Positions 1 through 9,195 of a stretch of DNA of 64,000 nucleotides are shown here, in pieces. The notes under the pieces were generated by a model. It was not told where the DNA came from, made no database searches, and saw only the letters and a program-made list of their open reading frames with translations. The DNA lies in contig NZ_VKKY01000002.1 of the NCBI RefSeq assembly GCF_008271695.1, positions 1,302,001 through 1,366,000 of the forward strand. Direction: 5' to 3'. A program made the translations under genes and the position numbers. Each line of letters begins with the position of its first letter. The first letter of the stretch is position 1. The DNA comes from Rufibacter hautae (GTDB taxonomy: Bacteria; Bacteroidota; Bacteroidia; Cytophagales; Hymenobacteraceae).

Positions 1-2256
1 CAGGCGCAGTTTACCGGCTTTAATGACGGAAACGAGCAGAAAACGATCAACATCGTGACCAAGCCTGAGTTCAGGACCGGCCGTTTCGGGCGCATCAGCG
101 CGGGTGCCGGTACCGACGGGCGCTACAGAATCAGCGGGAACATCAACCAGTTTGAAGGCGACCGCCGCATCTCTATTGTGGGGTTGAGCAACAACGTGAA
201 CGAGCAGAACTTCTCTTCAGAAGACCTGGTGGGCGTAGCCAGTGCCTCTAGCCGGGGCGGTGGAAACCGCGGTGGAGGTGGTGGTCCCCGTGGCGGTGGT
301 GGCGGACCAGGCAGCGGAGGCTGGGGCGGCGGTAACAATACCGGCGATTTCCTGGTGAACTCCAATAACGGAATTGCCCGCACCAACGCCATCGGGTTAA
401 ACTACTTGGACAAATGGGGCAAGAAAGTAGACGTGCAAGGCAGCTACTTCTTCAATCACTCCAACACCGGGGCCAACTACTCCCTCTTCCGCCAGTACGG
501 CATTGACGGTTCAGACGAAAGCACCTACGGCCAGAACGGCAACTCTGACACTAGGAACATGAACCACCGCGCCAACCTGCGGTTGACGTACAACATTGAC
601 TCAGCCAACTCCATCATCATCCGTCCGAGACTTAGCTTCCAGAACAACACCGGCACCAGCTTTGACCGGGGCGCTACCCTGGCAGGATCTCCTTTCACCA
701 GCCTGCTGAACAACTTCGGGTCTGACCTGGACGGGATGAACTTCAACAACAACATCCTGTACCGCCACAGCTTCCCTAAAAGAGGCCGTACCATCAGTTT
801 GGACGTGACCACGGGTTACAACCAGAACAAGGGCAATAGCGAGTTGTACTCAGAAACGGTGACCGATGAGGATATCCAGATTCAGGACCAGATCTCGGTG
901 CTGGACAACAAAGGTCTGAACCTGGGCGCCAACCTGAACTACACCGAGCCACTGACCAAAAACACGCAGTTGCAGCTGACCTATACCACCAACTACAGCA
1001 ACTCAGACGGCGACAAGCGCACCTATGAGCGCGCCGAGAACAGCGAAGTGTATGACAACCTGCTGGCCAGCCAATCCAGCACGGTGGAAAACAGAACCAT
1101 GACCCAGGAGTTTGGCACCGGTTGGCGCTACAACACCAAAGATTTCCAGGTGATGCTGAACGGCCGCTACCAGTTCCTGAACATGCAAACCGATCAGTTG
1201 TACCCTACCCCTATCAACCCGGAGTACAATTACCACAATGTGTTGCCGTTTGCCATGGTGCGTTACAACTTCAACCAGGACCGTAACATCAGGATTTTCT
1301 ACAACGGCCGCTCCCAGACACCTAACGTAGAGCAGCTGCAGAGCGCCATTGACAAGTCTAATTCCTTGATCTGGAACCAGGGTAACCCAGGCTTGGGCCA
1401 GGCTTTTAACCATAACTTCAACATGCGGTACTCGTCTGCCAACCCAGGCCGGTCTTCTTCTTTCTTCTTTGTGCTGGGTGGCTCAAAAGCCCAAAACTAC
1501 ATTGGCAGACAGACCATCACTGCCAGAAGAGGTGAAGTGGTTGTTTCTCCCGGCGATACCCTGAGAGGAAACCAGCAACTGAACAGACCCGTGAACCTGG
1601 ACGGCCAGTACTCTTTGCGGTCCTTCCTGACGTATGGTCTGCCCCTGCCGTTCATCAAGTCTAACCTGAACCTGAACCTAAACGCCACCTATAACCAAAC
1701 TCCGGGTTTGATTGATAACGCGGAAAACAACACCACAACGGCCAACGTGGGTGGCGGCGTGGTCATCAGTTCTAACATCAGTGAAAACTTTGACTTCCTG
1801 ATCTCCACCAACGCTACCTACAACGAGGCCACTTACTCTTTGCGTAAGGAGCAGAACAACAACTACTACAACCAGAGCAGCCAATTCAGACTGAACTGGA
1901 TTCTGTGGAAAGGCCTGACCCTGACTTCTGAGCTGAACCACCAGTACAACGGCGGTCTTTCTGAAGAGATTGACCCTACTTTCTTGCTCTGGAACGGCAG
2001 CATCGGCTATAAATTCCTGAAAGACCGCCAGGCCGAGATCCGGTTGTCAGCGTTTGACATTTTGGGTGAGAACACCAGCATCCAGCGGAACATCGCCAAT
2101 GCCTACATTGAAGACGTGCAGACCACCGTGTTGCAGCGCTACTTCATGCTGAGCTTCAATTACAACCTGCGCATGTTTGGGGGTAGTGGTGCGCGCCCTA
2201 ACAAGGACATGAACCGTCCGGGTGGTGGGTACCCAGGTGGCGGAAGAGGATTTTAA
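1..2256 (+). CDS. Outer membrane beta-barrel family protein (5' truncated)
   Basis: The reading frame is open from base 1, so the N-terminus lies outside the window; about 751 residues are visible. The protein is rich in Asn, Tyr and Gly with alternating aromatic strands typical of a large outer-membrane barrel (OMP_b-brl_3/TonB-receptor-like), for example the YNFNQDRNIRIFYNGRSQTP stretch near the middle. Two low-complexity glycine tracts are present: one around bases 250-345 (RGGG/GGGGP units) and one at the extreme C-terminus. The last residues (GGGRGF) end in Phe, as do many barrel proteins. The missing N-terminus should hold the signal peptide, a carboxypeptidase-like domain and plug. Ligand is unknown. 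Family assignment is confident, substrate is not. Confidence 0.85.
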   Translation, partial: QAQFTGFNDGNEQKTINIVTKPEFRTGRFGRISAGAGTDGRYRISGNINQFEGDRRISIVGLSNNVNEQNFSSEDLVGVASASSRGGGNRGGGGGPRGGGGGPGSGGWGGGNNTGDFLVNSNNGIARTNAIGLNYLDKWGKKVDVQGSYFFNHSNTGANYSLFRQYGIDGSDESTYGQNGNSDTRNMNHRANLRLTYNIDSANSIIIRPRLSFQNNTGTSFDRGATLAGSPFTSLLNNFGSDLDGMNFNNNILYRHSFPKRGRTISLDVTTGYNQNKGNSELYSETVTDEDIQIQDQISVLDNKGLNLGANLNYTEPLTKNTQLQLTYTTNYSNSDGDKRTYERAENSEVYDNLLASQSSTVENRTMTQEFGTGWRYNTKDFQVMLNGRYQFLNMQTDQLYPTPINPEYNYHNVLPFAMVRYNFNQDRNIRIFYNGRSQTPNVEQLQSAIDKSNSLIWNQGNPGLGQAFNHNFNMRYSSANPGRSSSFFFVLGGSKAQNYIGRQTITARRGEVVVSPGDTLRGNQQLNRPVNLDGQYSLRSFLTYGLPLPFIKSNLNLNLNATYNQTPGLIDNAENNTTTANVGGGVVISSNISENFDFLISTNATYNEATYSLRKEQNNNYYNQSSQFRLNWILWKGLTLTSELNHQYNGGLSEEIDPTFLLWNGSIGYKFLKDRQAEIRLSAFDILGENTSIQRNIANAYIEDVQTTVLQRYFMLSFNYNLRMFGGSGARPNKDMNRPGGGYPGGGRGF

Positions 2257-2283
2257 TTTCGTAGTATATCCCCCAATTTGCAG

Positions 2284-2335
2284 AAAGCCGTTTTCGGGCT
2301 TGTTTTTAGAAGAACAGCCCGAAACGGCTTTTTTG
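2284..2335 (+). terminator. Rho-independent terminator after the barrel gene
   Basis: Arms aaagccgttttcgggct and agcccgaaacggctt form a long stem followed by a T run, 28 nt after the stop codon. The inner part (gggct-gttttt ... aacagccc) matches the palindrome family found in many other gaps of this window. Confidence 0.8.
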
Positions 2336-2377
2336 TTTCCAAGCCTTATCTTAGCGCCTTACCCTAACCCCATTGCC

Positions 2378-2872
2378 ATGCCCATCATCCGGCTGCAAAC
2401 TATTATCAAGGCGCCCATTGACCGCTGCTTTGACCTCTCCCGCAGCATTGACCTGCACACGCTTTCCACGCAGCAAACCAATGAAAGAGCCGTGGCGGGC
2501 GTAGTGGCCGGGTTGATTGACCTGCACGAGACCGTCACCTGGGAAGCCACCCACTTTGGCATCCGGCAGAAACTCACGAGCAACATCACGGAACTGGAAA
2601 GGCCGCACCGGTTTGTAGATGAAATGGTAAAAGGGGCCTTTAAACGCATCTGGCACGAGCACCGCTTTGAGGCCCTCTCTGCGGATGAAACCCGCATGAC
2701 AGACACCTTCGACTACACCTCACCCCTGGGCTTTCTGGGGAAATTAGCCGATGTCCTGTTTCTGGAAAAGTACATGACGCGCCTGCTTCTGACGCGCAAC
2801 CAGGTGATCAAGGAAGTAGCCGAATCAAACCAATGGAAAGCGCTCCTGCAACGGGAAAAGGTTCTCAAGTAG
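2378..2872 (+). CDS. SRPBCC family protein (START-like)
   Basis: A 164-residue soluble protein. ATG at 2378 is preferred over the longer upstream frame, because that extension would run through the terminator and overlap the barrel gene. The start MPIIRLQTIIKAPIDRCFDL is a typical SRPBCC/polyketide-cyclase-like first strand and helix ('I.AP...CFDL..'). The conserved later part includes FVDEMVKGAFKRIWHEHRF and TFDYTSPLGFLGKLAD, also seen in ligand-binding proteins of COG4276. These proteins have a helix-grip fold with a hydrophobic pocket; the ligand is unknown. The gene stands alone between two gaps. Confidence 0.8.
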   Translation: MPIIRLQTIIKAPIDRCFDLSRSIDLHTLSTQQTNERAVAGVVAGLIDLHETVTWEATHFGIRQKLTSNITELERPHRFVDEMVKGAFKRIWHEHRFEALSADETRMTDTFDYTSPLGFLGKLADVLFLEKYMTRLLLTRNQVIKEVAESNQWKALLQREKVLK

Positions 2873-3040
2873 CTCCGCCCAGAAAGGAGGTTGAACAGTT
2901 TTAACAGTGATTCTAAAAAATGGGGCTTAAAACAATTTTGGAAAGTTCTTTCCTCCTAAAAAGGGTAAATTCAATATAGCCCTTTCCTAATTTTTGAGTA
3001 ACATTAGCCCAAAATAACCTACTCCTCACCTGCCCTAGCC

Positions 3041-3874
3041 ATGGACAAACTGACCACCTACAACCAAAGACTTTTAGCCATCATCGGGACCCTGATAGTG
3101 GGTGGCTTGCTGATCGTTCTCCTGATTGGGGCATTTGTTTTAGGGTCAGAACTGTTCGGCTCACGCAGGGCTGATGATGACGAAGATAGCTCCAGGGATT
3201 CCTTTAGCTTGAGGCCGTCCGGCAACCGAAACGATGGAGACACCAACAGTAAGGGGGCAGGTCCAAAAACAGATATAAAACTCACTTTCGAGTCACCAGA
3301 ATTAATTGACACTGTAAAACAACTTTATCTGATTCCGGTAACTTTGGCCGACCCTGACCAAGCGCTTGTCACCGACTCTTATGATGTAACCAACGAGCCT
3401 GATATAGAGTCTTCTGCCAGAACCGGGGTTTTTGAGCACCAAGGATCTTACCTCAACATCATTGTATACAACCAACTAGCGGGAAATGGCCAAATGGTGT
3501 ATAAGAAGCCCGTTCACATCAATGGTTTTAGGAATTACCTATTCAAGGGCAAACAGTACCTCCTGATCAAAGCCAGTAATCAAGACACCGACAAGAATGG
3601 GCGTTTGAGTTATAGAGACCTGCAAGCCTTCTATGTCTACGATGTGGAAGTCAACCAACTTCAGGAAATCAGCTTTCCAAACATGGGCTTGCAGGAATAC
3701 ACCCTCCTGCACAACTCAGACGAGATTGCCCTTACCTTTGGCGTAGACCAAAACCAAAACGGCAAGTTGTGGGACGAACCTACCGTGCTCAAGAAGTACT
3801 CGCTTGCTACCCGCCGCGCCACTGATCTCCTGGACAAAAGGTTAGTCAACCAATTGCAGCAAATTGGCAAATAA
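3041..3874 (+). CDS. Membrane-anchored hypothetical protein with EF-hand-like loops
   Basis: A 277-residue protein not assigned to a named family. Residues about 10-36 form one strongly hydrophobic helix (LIVGGLLIVLLIGAFVLGS). An acidic, low-complexity linker follows (RADDDEDSSRD), and the rest is a globular, probably periplasmic domain. Two motifs resemble calcium-binding loops: DTDKNGRLSYRD, which has D1, D3, N5, G6 and D12 of a canonical EF-hand/dockerin loop, and DQNQNGKLWDE further on. The start MDKLTTYNQRLL places the anchor right at the N-terminus. Calcium binding is an inference from the motif only. Confidence 0.7.
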   Translation: MDKLTTYNQRLLAIIGTLIVGGLLIVLLIGAFVLGSELFGSRRADDDEDSSRDSFSLRPSGNRNDGDTNSKGAGPKTDIKLTFESPELIDTVKQLYLIPVTLADPDQALVTDSYDVTNEPDIESSARTGVFEHQGSYLNIIVYNQLAGNGQMVYKKPVHINGFRNYLFKGKQYLLIKASNQDTDKNGRLSYRDLQAFYVYDVEVNQLQEISFPNMGLQEYTLLHNSDEIALTFGVDQNQNGKLWDEPTVLKKYSLATRRATDLLDKRLVNQLQQIGK

Positions 3875-4157
3875 ACGCTACTGATTGGTATTGTTTCAGG
3901 CCTGTTTTGCTCAAATCAATCGTAAAACGGACTGCAAATTTCTCCTTGGAAATAGTACAGCGCCGCATTTCTCTTTTTGAGTTTCCCGCTTGCTGCCTTA
4001 CATTAGGGATTCTTGTTCCGGGAATGCCTGTACCCTCTTCTTTGCCCTGTTTGGCGTGCAGAAAAGGAACCATCCTAAACAAGTTTGCGCGTTAGCCAAT
4101 TAACCCGGTAGAAGGAATTTAGGCCATCACCCAGGTTCCTGAACCCGATGAAAGTAC

Positions 4158-7100
4158 ATGAGACCAGAGAAATTACTACACCTCGCCCATAAATTAGAAG
4201 GAGAACTTCATTACGACAACACCATGCGGACGCTGTACGCCACCGATGCCTCGGCGTACCGCGAGAAACCGTTGGCGGTGGCGTTTCCGGCTTCCATCCA
4301 GGATCTGAAAACGCTCATCTTATTTGCGAAGCTGGAGGGCACCTCCCTGATTCCCCGGACGGCGGGTACGTCGCTAGCGGGCCAGGTAGTAGGCAGTGGC
4401 ATTGTGGTGGATGTGTCCAGAACTTTTACCAAGATTCTGGAGGTAAACCCCCAGGAAGGTTGGGTGTGCGTGGAGCCGGGCGTGATCAGAGACGAGCTGA
4501 ACATGTTTCTGCAGCCACACGGCTTGTACTTTGGGCCGGAGACGTCCACGGCCAACCGCGCCATGATTGGCGGCATGGTGGGCAACAACTCCTGCGGCTC
4601 CAACTCCATTGTGTACGGCAGCGCCCGCGAGCACCTTATATCTGTGAAAGTCCTTCTGAGCGATGGTTCTGAGGCTGAATTCGGGGTTTTGACGCGGGAA
4701 GAGTTTGAGGCGAAATGCCGGGGTGAGAATACCTCGGGTGACCTGGAGACGCGCATTTACCAGGCCACTAAAGCCATGCTGAGCCATCCGCAGACGCAGG
4801 AGAACATCCGCGCCGAGTTCCCCAAACCCAGCATCCAGCGCCGCAATACCGGCTACGCCATCGACCTGCTCTTGGAAACCGAACCGTTTACCGAGACCGA
4901 GGAGCGCTTCAACTTCTGCAAGCTCATAGCGGGTTCTGAGGGTACCCTGGCGTTCCTAACCGAGATCAAGCTGCACGTAAACCAACTTCCGCCCAAGGAG
5001 ATTGGCTTGCTGTGCGTGCACTGCCAGAGCGTGGATGAATCATTGCGGGCAAACCTGGTGGCCTTGCTGCACAACCCTAGCGCGAGCGAGCTAATGGACC
5101 ATTACGTGCTGGAGTGCACCAAAACCAACATTGAACAGAGCCAGAACCGCTTCTTCGTGCAGGGCGATCCCGGGGCCATCCTGGTGGTGGAACTCTCTGA
5201 TTATTCCCTGGCCAACATTGAAGCGCGGGCGCAGGCGCTCGTGCAGGACCTGCAGCAAAACAACCTGGGCTACCACTACCCGCTTGTGACCGGCGCCGAT
5301 ACAAAGAAAGTCTGGAACCTGCGCAAAGCGGGCCTCGGGTTGCTGTCTAACATCCCCGGAGATGCCAAACCGGTGGCTGTGATTGAAGACACGGCCGTGG
5401 ATGTGAACGATCTGCCCGAGTTCATCCGGGAGTTCAACCTCATTCTGGAGCAGTATGACCTGTATTGCGTGCACTACGCCCATGCCGGTACCGGGGAATT
5501 GCACCTGCGCCCCATCATCAACTTGAAGACCGAGGAAGGAAACCAGTTGTTCCGGTCCATCGCCACGGAGATTGCCACGCTGGTGAAGAAATACCGCGGC
5601 TCTTTGAGCGGCGAGCACGGCGATGGTCGTTTGCGCGGCGAGTTCATTCCGTTCATGATTGGTGAGGAAAACTACAAGCTGCTGGAAGAAGTGAAGCGCG
5701 TGTGGGACCCGGGCAACATCTTCAACCCGGGTAAAATTGTGAACACGCCCTCCATGAACACCTTCCTGCGCTACGAGCCGGGCCAGGAAACACCCGAGTT
5801 CGACACCGTCTTCAAGTTCAAAGAAGCGGGCGGCGTGCTGCGGGCCGCTGAGCTTTGCAACGGCTCAGGCGACTGCCGCAAAACGCACCTCACCGGCGGT
5901 ACCATGTGCCCCAGCTACATGGTGACCCGCCACGAGCGCGACACCACCCGCGGCCGGGCAAACACTGTGCGTGAGTTCCTGACCCGCTCTCCCAAAGCCA
6001 ACCGCTTTGACCACGAAGAAATCAAAGAGGCCATGGACCTGTGCCTCTCCTGCAAAGGCTGTAAGTCTGAGTGCCCGTCTAACGTAGACGTGGCCAAGCT
6101 TAAAGCCGAGTTCCTGCAGCACTACTATGACGCCAACGGCATTCCGTTCCGTACGCGCCTCATCAGCAACTTCAACAACGCGAACAAACTGGCCTCGCTT
6201 TTGCCGGGTGCCTACAATCTGCTGTTTAAGAACTCTTTAACCGCAAACGCCTTCAAAAAGGCCGTGGGCTTCGCGCCCAAACGCTCCCTCCCGCTCCTGC
6301 ACAAAACCACGCTGCGTAGCTGGTTCAAAAAGCACCAGGCCGAGAAAGTAAAGGAATGTGCCGCGCCCAAAAAGAAGGTGTACCTGTTCTGCGACGAGTT
6401 CACTAATTACAACGACACGCCCATCGGCATTAAAGCGGTGCTGCTGCTGGAGAAACTGGGCTACGAGGTGGTGCTACCGGAACACGAGGAAAGCGGCCGT
6501 ACTTACCTGTCTAAGGGATTGGTGCGGGAGGCCAAGAAACTGGCCCAGAAGAATGTGGCTATGCTGCACAAACTGGTCTCTTCTGAGACGCCGCTCATCG
6601 GCATTGAACCCAGCTGCATCCTCTCCTTCCGTGATGAGTACCTAGACCTGGTAGACGAAGACCAGCTAGAAGACGCCAAACACATGTCCATCCACTGTCT
6701 GCAGTTTGATGAGTTTATTGCCCGCGAGATCCTGAACAAGAACATTGACCGGAACCTCTTCAAAAGCGAGGCCCGCCTGATTAAACTGCACGGCCACTGC
6801 CACCAGAAGGCGCTTTCCAGCGTGCTGTACACCCAGCAGATGCTGAGCTTACCGGCCAACTACAAGGTAGAGGTCATTCCCTCGGGTTGCTGCGGCATGG
6901 CCGGCTCCTTCGGGTATGAAGCCGAGCATTACGAGGTCTCCATGAAAGTAGGCGAACTGGTGCTCTTCCCTACCGTGCGGGCTGTGGCAAATGACGTGAT
7001 CATCGCCGCCCCGGGCACCAGCTGCCGCCACCAAATCCACGACGGCACTGGTAGAGACGCCCAGCACCCGATAGAGGTGTTGTATGAGGCGTTGAAGTAG
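4158..7100 (+). CDS. FAD-linked oxidase / Fe-S fused D-2-hydroxyacid dehydrogenase
   Basis: A 980-residue fusion of a GlcD/DLD-type FAD domain with a GlpC-like Fe-S and CCG domain, the architecture of E. coli YdiJ and related D-2-hydroxyglutarate or D-lactate dehydrogenases (about 1000 aa). The FAD-binding PCMH signature PRTAGTSLAGQVVGSG is near residue 70, and GNNSCGSNS lies in the next conserved block. LSGEHGDGRLRGEF near residue 490 belongs to the FAD-oxidase C domain. Two Cys clusters (CNGSGDC near 566, CLSCKGCKSEC near 628) should bind 4Fe-4S. C-terminal GHCHQKA (about 877) and SGCCGMAGSFG (about 910) are CCG-domain motifs. Electrons probably go to quinone. The exact hydroxyacid cannot be told. 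Confidence 0.9.
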   Translation: MRPEKLLHLAHKLEGELHYDNTMRTLYATDASAYREKPLAVAFPASIQDLKTLILFAKLEGTSLIPRTAGTSLAGQVVGSGIVVDVSRTFTKILEVNPQEGWVCVEPGVIRDELNMFLQPHGLYFGPETSTANRAMIGGMVGNNSCGSNSIVYGSAREHLISVKVLLSDGSEAEFGVLTREEFEAKCRGENTSGDLETRIYQATKAMLSHPQTQENIRAEFPKPSIQRRNTGYAIDLLLETEPFTETEERFNFCKLIAGSEGTLAFLTEIKLHVNQLPPKEIGLLCVHCQSVDESLRANLVALLHNPSASELMDHYVLECTKTNIEQSQNRFFVQGDPGAILVVELSDYSLANIEARAQALVQDLQQNNLGYHYPLVTGADTKKVWNLRKAGLGLLSNIPGDAKPVAVIEDTAVDVNDLPEFIREFNLILEQYDLYCVHYAHAGTGELHLRPIINLKTEEGNQLFRSIATEIATLVKKYRGSLSGEHGDGRLRGEFIPFMIGEENYKLLEEVKRVWDPGNIFNPGKIVNTPSMNTFLRYEPGQETPEFDTVFKFKEAGGVLRAAELCNGSGDCRKTHLTGGTMCPSYMVTRHERDTTRGRANTVREFLTRSPKANRFDHEEIKEAMDLCLSCKGCKSECPSNVDVAKLKAEFLQHYYDANGIPFRTRLISNFNNANKLASLLPGAYNLLFKNSLTANAFKKAVGFAPKRSLPLLHKTTLRSWFKKHQAEKVKECAAPKKKVYLFCDEFTNYNDTPIGIKAVLLLEKLGYEVVLPEHEESGRTYLSKGLVREAKKLAQKNVAMLHKLVSSETPLIGIEPSCILSFRDEYLDLVDEDQLEDAKHMSIHCLQFDEFIAREILNKNIDRNLFKSEARLIKLHGHCHQKALSSVLYTQQMLSLPANYKVEVIPSGCCGMAGSFGYEAEHYEVSMKVGELVLFPTVRAVANDVIIAAPGTSCRHQIHDGTGRDAQHPIEVLYEALK

Positions 7101-7122
7101 ATATTTCCGCTTTCGGGTTGTT

Positions 7123-7158
7123 GTTTAGGGGCTGTTTATATGAAAACAGCCCCTAAAT
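7123..7158. terminator. Palindromic terminator-like element
   Basis: Arms tttaggggctgttt and aaaacagcccctaaa with a short loop, 23 nt after the stop of the FAD/Fe-S dehydrogenase. This is one of the cleanest copies of the window-wide GGGCTGTTTT/AAAACAGCCC palindrome. Confidence 0.75.
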
Positions 7159-7314
7159 AAGGAATATAATTCGAGTCATGTATGATGTGATATTATGTGC
7201 AGTTCTGGTTGTCAAGCTACCGTTGGGTGAATAAACTGAAGTTTGGCACCATTCAAGGTGTTAATAACCGGAACGACTCCCTATACACAGTAGTTAAAGG
7301 CTACTTATAAAATT

Positions 7315-8607
7315 ATGAAAATATATTTGTCTCCAAGTACAGCTGGAAGATATGGTGGTAGCTTAAATAGAAGTTTAAGAAATTTCGATAGATTTATACA
7401 AAGCCAACTAGATAATTTAGGTTTTAAATCTTCCTTTGATGAGCTTTGGTTGACCTTATCCTATCCACCAATGTATGTACTTCCAGGGGTTATTGGAATC
7501 GAGATAGAGCACAAAAAATATTATATTACATTTCCTTATTCAAGATTAAACAGAAGGTACAAAAAGATTGATATTACTTTAAAAGCACCTGAATTCTCAG
7601 AACACTTTGACAAAGCCGAGCAAACAATATACCAGCATCAGTTTGATATAGAAAGCCAATATAAAAACATACAGGAAGCTGAACTAGCGCAAATATTAGT
7701 TGACAAGTTTTTAGAGGCCGGTGAAATTATCAATTCTAAGCTAAAAAAGAATGATGTATTTGATTATGATTTATTTAGGAGAATACTGCTTAATATTAAA
7801 CACAGCATAAATCCTTATTTCCTTGAATCAATCAGTTCTAAACAGTCTATTCAGGAAGAAAATAATAGGGTTAAAAGGGCAATTGAACTTCGGGAGAAAA
7901 GGAAAAATTCAAATTTGCCAAAAGATAAGCTACTTAAAGATTTGCGCATTTATTATGTCGACCTACCAAAAAAAGCACTTTACCCATATGATTATCAATA
8001 CACCGAAATATTTTTAAACCTACTAATTAAGAAAAATTTTAAATGCCCCCAATATAACCACCTGTATGTTCAAGTTGCTAAAACCTTAAATGATGCCTTA
8101 ATGAATTCGATTAATATTGAAGATTGGTATGTATATGGACTAGCAACAATTGACTTTGACAACTATTTAAAACAAACCGAAAAAGAAAAAGAAAATATAG
8201 TTGTCCAAACTATTATTGATGGGTTAAGAGATATTGCAATAATAGATGACCTAGATATTTCAATAATGAATAAAATATTCTCGGAAGTAAGATTAAAAGG
8301 GCTCGATACTGAATTAGAATACCGAACACTTGAAAACACCTATTATAAGTTAAAAATTACTTATTATTCTAGAAGTATGGAGGAACAGTGCCCTATTTAT
8401 TTCAACTTAACCGAAAAGGCAACAAACAAGACGAAACGAGTACAAGTGGGCAAAGCTGATAATTCTCAAATAAATCTTTGGCTACAAAAAATTAATTTAA
8501 CTAATAAGCTGATAAAGGTTAAATCAAGTGATTCCATTAGAGCTGGAGTTTATTTAGATGATAAGCCCAAGGAAATGGTATTTGAAATTGCTGAGTTATT
8601 AAAATAA
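7315..8607 (+). CDS. Orphan hypothetical protein, A+T-rich
   Basis: A 430-residue protein of unrecognised family. The gene is much richer in A+T and in Lys, Ile, Asn and Tyr codons than the flanking genes, which suggests recent acquisition. It has no signal peptide or membrane segment. The N-terminal part is mixed alpha/beta. A charged helical stretch around residues 175-205 (ENNRVKRAIELREKRKNSN) could be a coiled coil, and the C-terminal third has beta-rich character (YYKLKITYYSRS, IYFNLTEKATNK). Start ATG 7315 lies right after a stop in the same frame region. Its stop is followed 6 nt later by GCCTATAAC and then by a GTTAGCTACAATT boundary. No function can be proposed. Confidence 0.7.
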   Translation: MKIYLSPSTAGRYGGSLNRSLRNFDRFIQSQLDNLGFKSSFDELWLTLSYPPMYVLPGVIGIEIEHKKYYITFPYSRLNRRYKKIDITLKAPEFSEHFDKAEQTIYQHQFDIESQYKNIQEAELAQILVDKFLEAGEIINSKLKKNDVFDYDLFRRILLNIKHSINPYFLESISSKQSIQEENNRVKRAIELREKRKNSNLPKDKLLKDLRIYYVDLPKKALYPYDYQYTEIFLNLLIKKNFKCPQYNHLYVQVAKTLNDALMNSINIEDWYVYGLATIDFDNYLKQTEKEKENIVVQTIIDGLRDIAIIDDLDISIMNKIFSEVRLKGLDTELEYRTLENTYYKLKITYYSRSMEEQCPIYFNLTEKATNKTKRVQVGKADNSQINLWLQKINLTNKLIKVKSSDSIRAGVYLDDKPKEMVFEIAELLK

Positions 8608-8613
8608 AAAACA

Positions 8614-8673
8614 GCCTATAACCATAGCTGAAGCACACTAAAGCGTGCCTTATCCCAACCGTTAGCTACAATT
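8614..8673 (+). repeat. Cassette-boundary-like imperfect hairpin
   Basis: It starts with GCCTATAAC just after the orphan stop, holds an internal gcacac/gcgtgc hairpin, and ends with AACCGTTAGCTACAATT (8657-8673). That 17-mer recurs with one mismatch at 15521-15537. The layout recalls attC sites (inverted core sites around an imperfect stem), but the core does not match GTTRRRY exactly. Confidence 0.35.
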
Positions 8674-8736
8674 TTAAAAATGAATTATCGCTAACTCACG
8701 TATAAGGAAGTTCTGCAATTCGACAAAGCTTAGAGC

Positions 8737-9048
8737 ATGACGGGGAAAACAAAAAGCGGCTTCTGGATTATCGCCACTGCAACTTTAATAATCTTGGCAA
8801 TTCTTACGACCACGGGTGATATTCTAGAAACTCACCATAGTGACAGTGGATTTGTTGGACTACTGATATTGCCTTCCATACCAGGATTCATAGTATATGT
8901 CTTACTCACTGGTGATATACATGGGTGGCAACCGGGACCAATCGGTCAAGCTGGGCGAATCATCGTTACCACAGTAGGAGCATGGATGTTTTGGACACCT
9001 TTCATTTATTGGTTTTATAAGAGGAGAATGAGAGATAAGCAGAGTTAA
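8737..9048 (+). CDS. Small polytopic membrane protein
   Basis: A 103-residue protein with three predicted membrane segments: WIIATATLIILAILTTTG, FVGLLILPSIPGFIVYVLL and IIVTTVGAWMFWTPFIYWFY. It ends in a basic tail (KRRMRDKQS) that should face the cytoplasm. No family is recognised. It lies in the A+T-rich accessory stretch directly downstream of a cassette-like boundary, with no operon partner. Confidence 0.6.
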   Translation: MTGKTKSGFWIIATATLIILAILTTTGDILETHHSDSGFVGLLILPSIPGFIVYVLLTGDIHGWQPGPIGQAGRIIVTTVGAWMFWTPFIYWFYKRRMRDKQS

Positions 9049-9195
9049 AATAGTAAATACTTTATCAGTAGAAGTATTGTTGTTTTCGGGCTATTTTCTG
9101 AAAATTAAGTCAAAAACAGAAAAGAGTTGTATGGTTTTACTCTGCCAGCTGCTTCTTGTTAATAATACCGGTTACTTTTTTAAAAGAAACTGCTG

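Noticed and set aside
250-345. Glycine-rich GGTGGT-type tract as a tandem repeat or CRISPR-like array
   Set aside because: It is in-frame low-complexity coding sequence of the barrel protein with no regular spacer structure.
3907-4095. 62-codon TTG-start frame between the anchored orphan and the FAD/Fe-S gene
   Set aside because: TTG start, no hydrophobic or domain pattern, and part of it overlaps a palindrome-like stretch; treated as non-coding.
4091-4096. GTTAGC upstream of the FAD/Fe-S gene as another cassette boundary
   Set aside because: A lone 6-mer is expected several times by chance in 64 kb and it lacks the flanking CAATT and an inverted partner.
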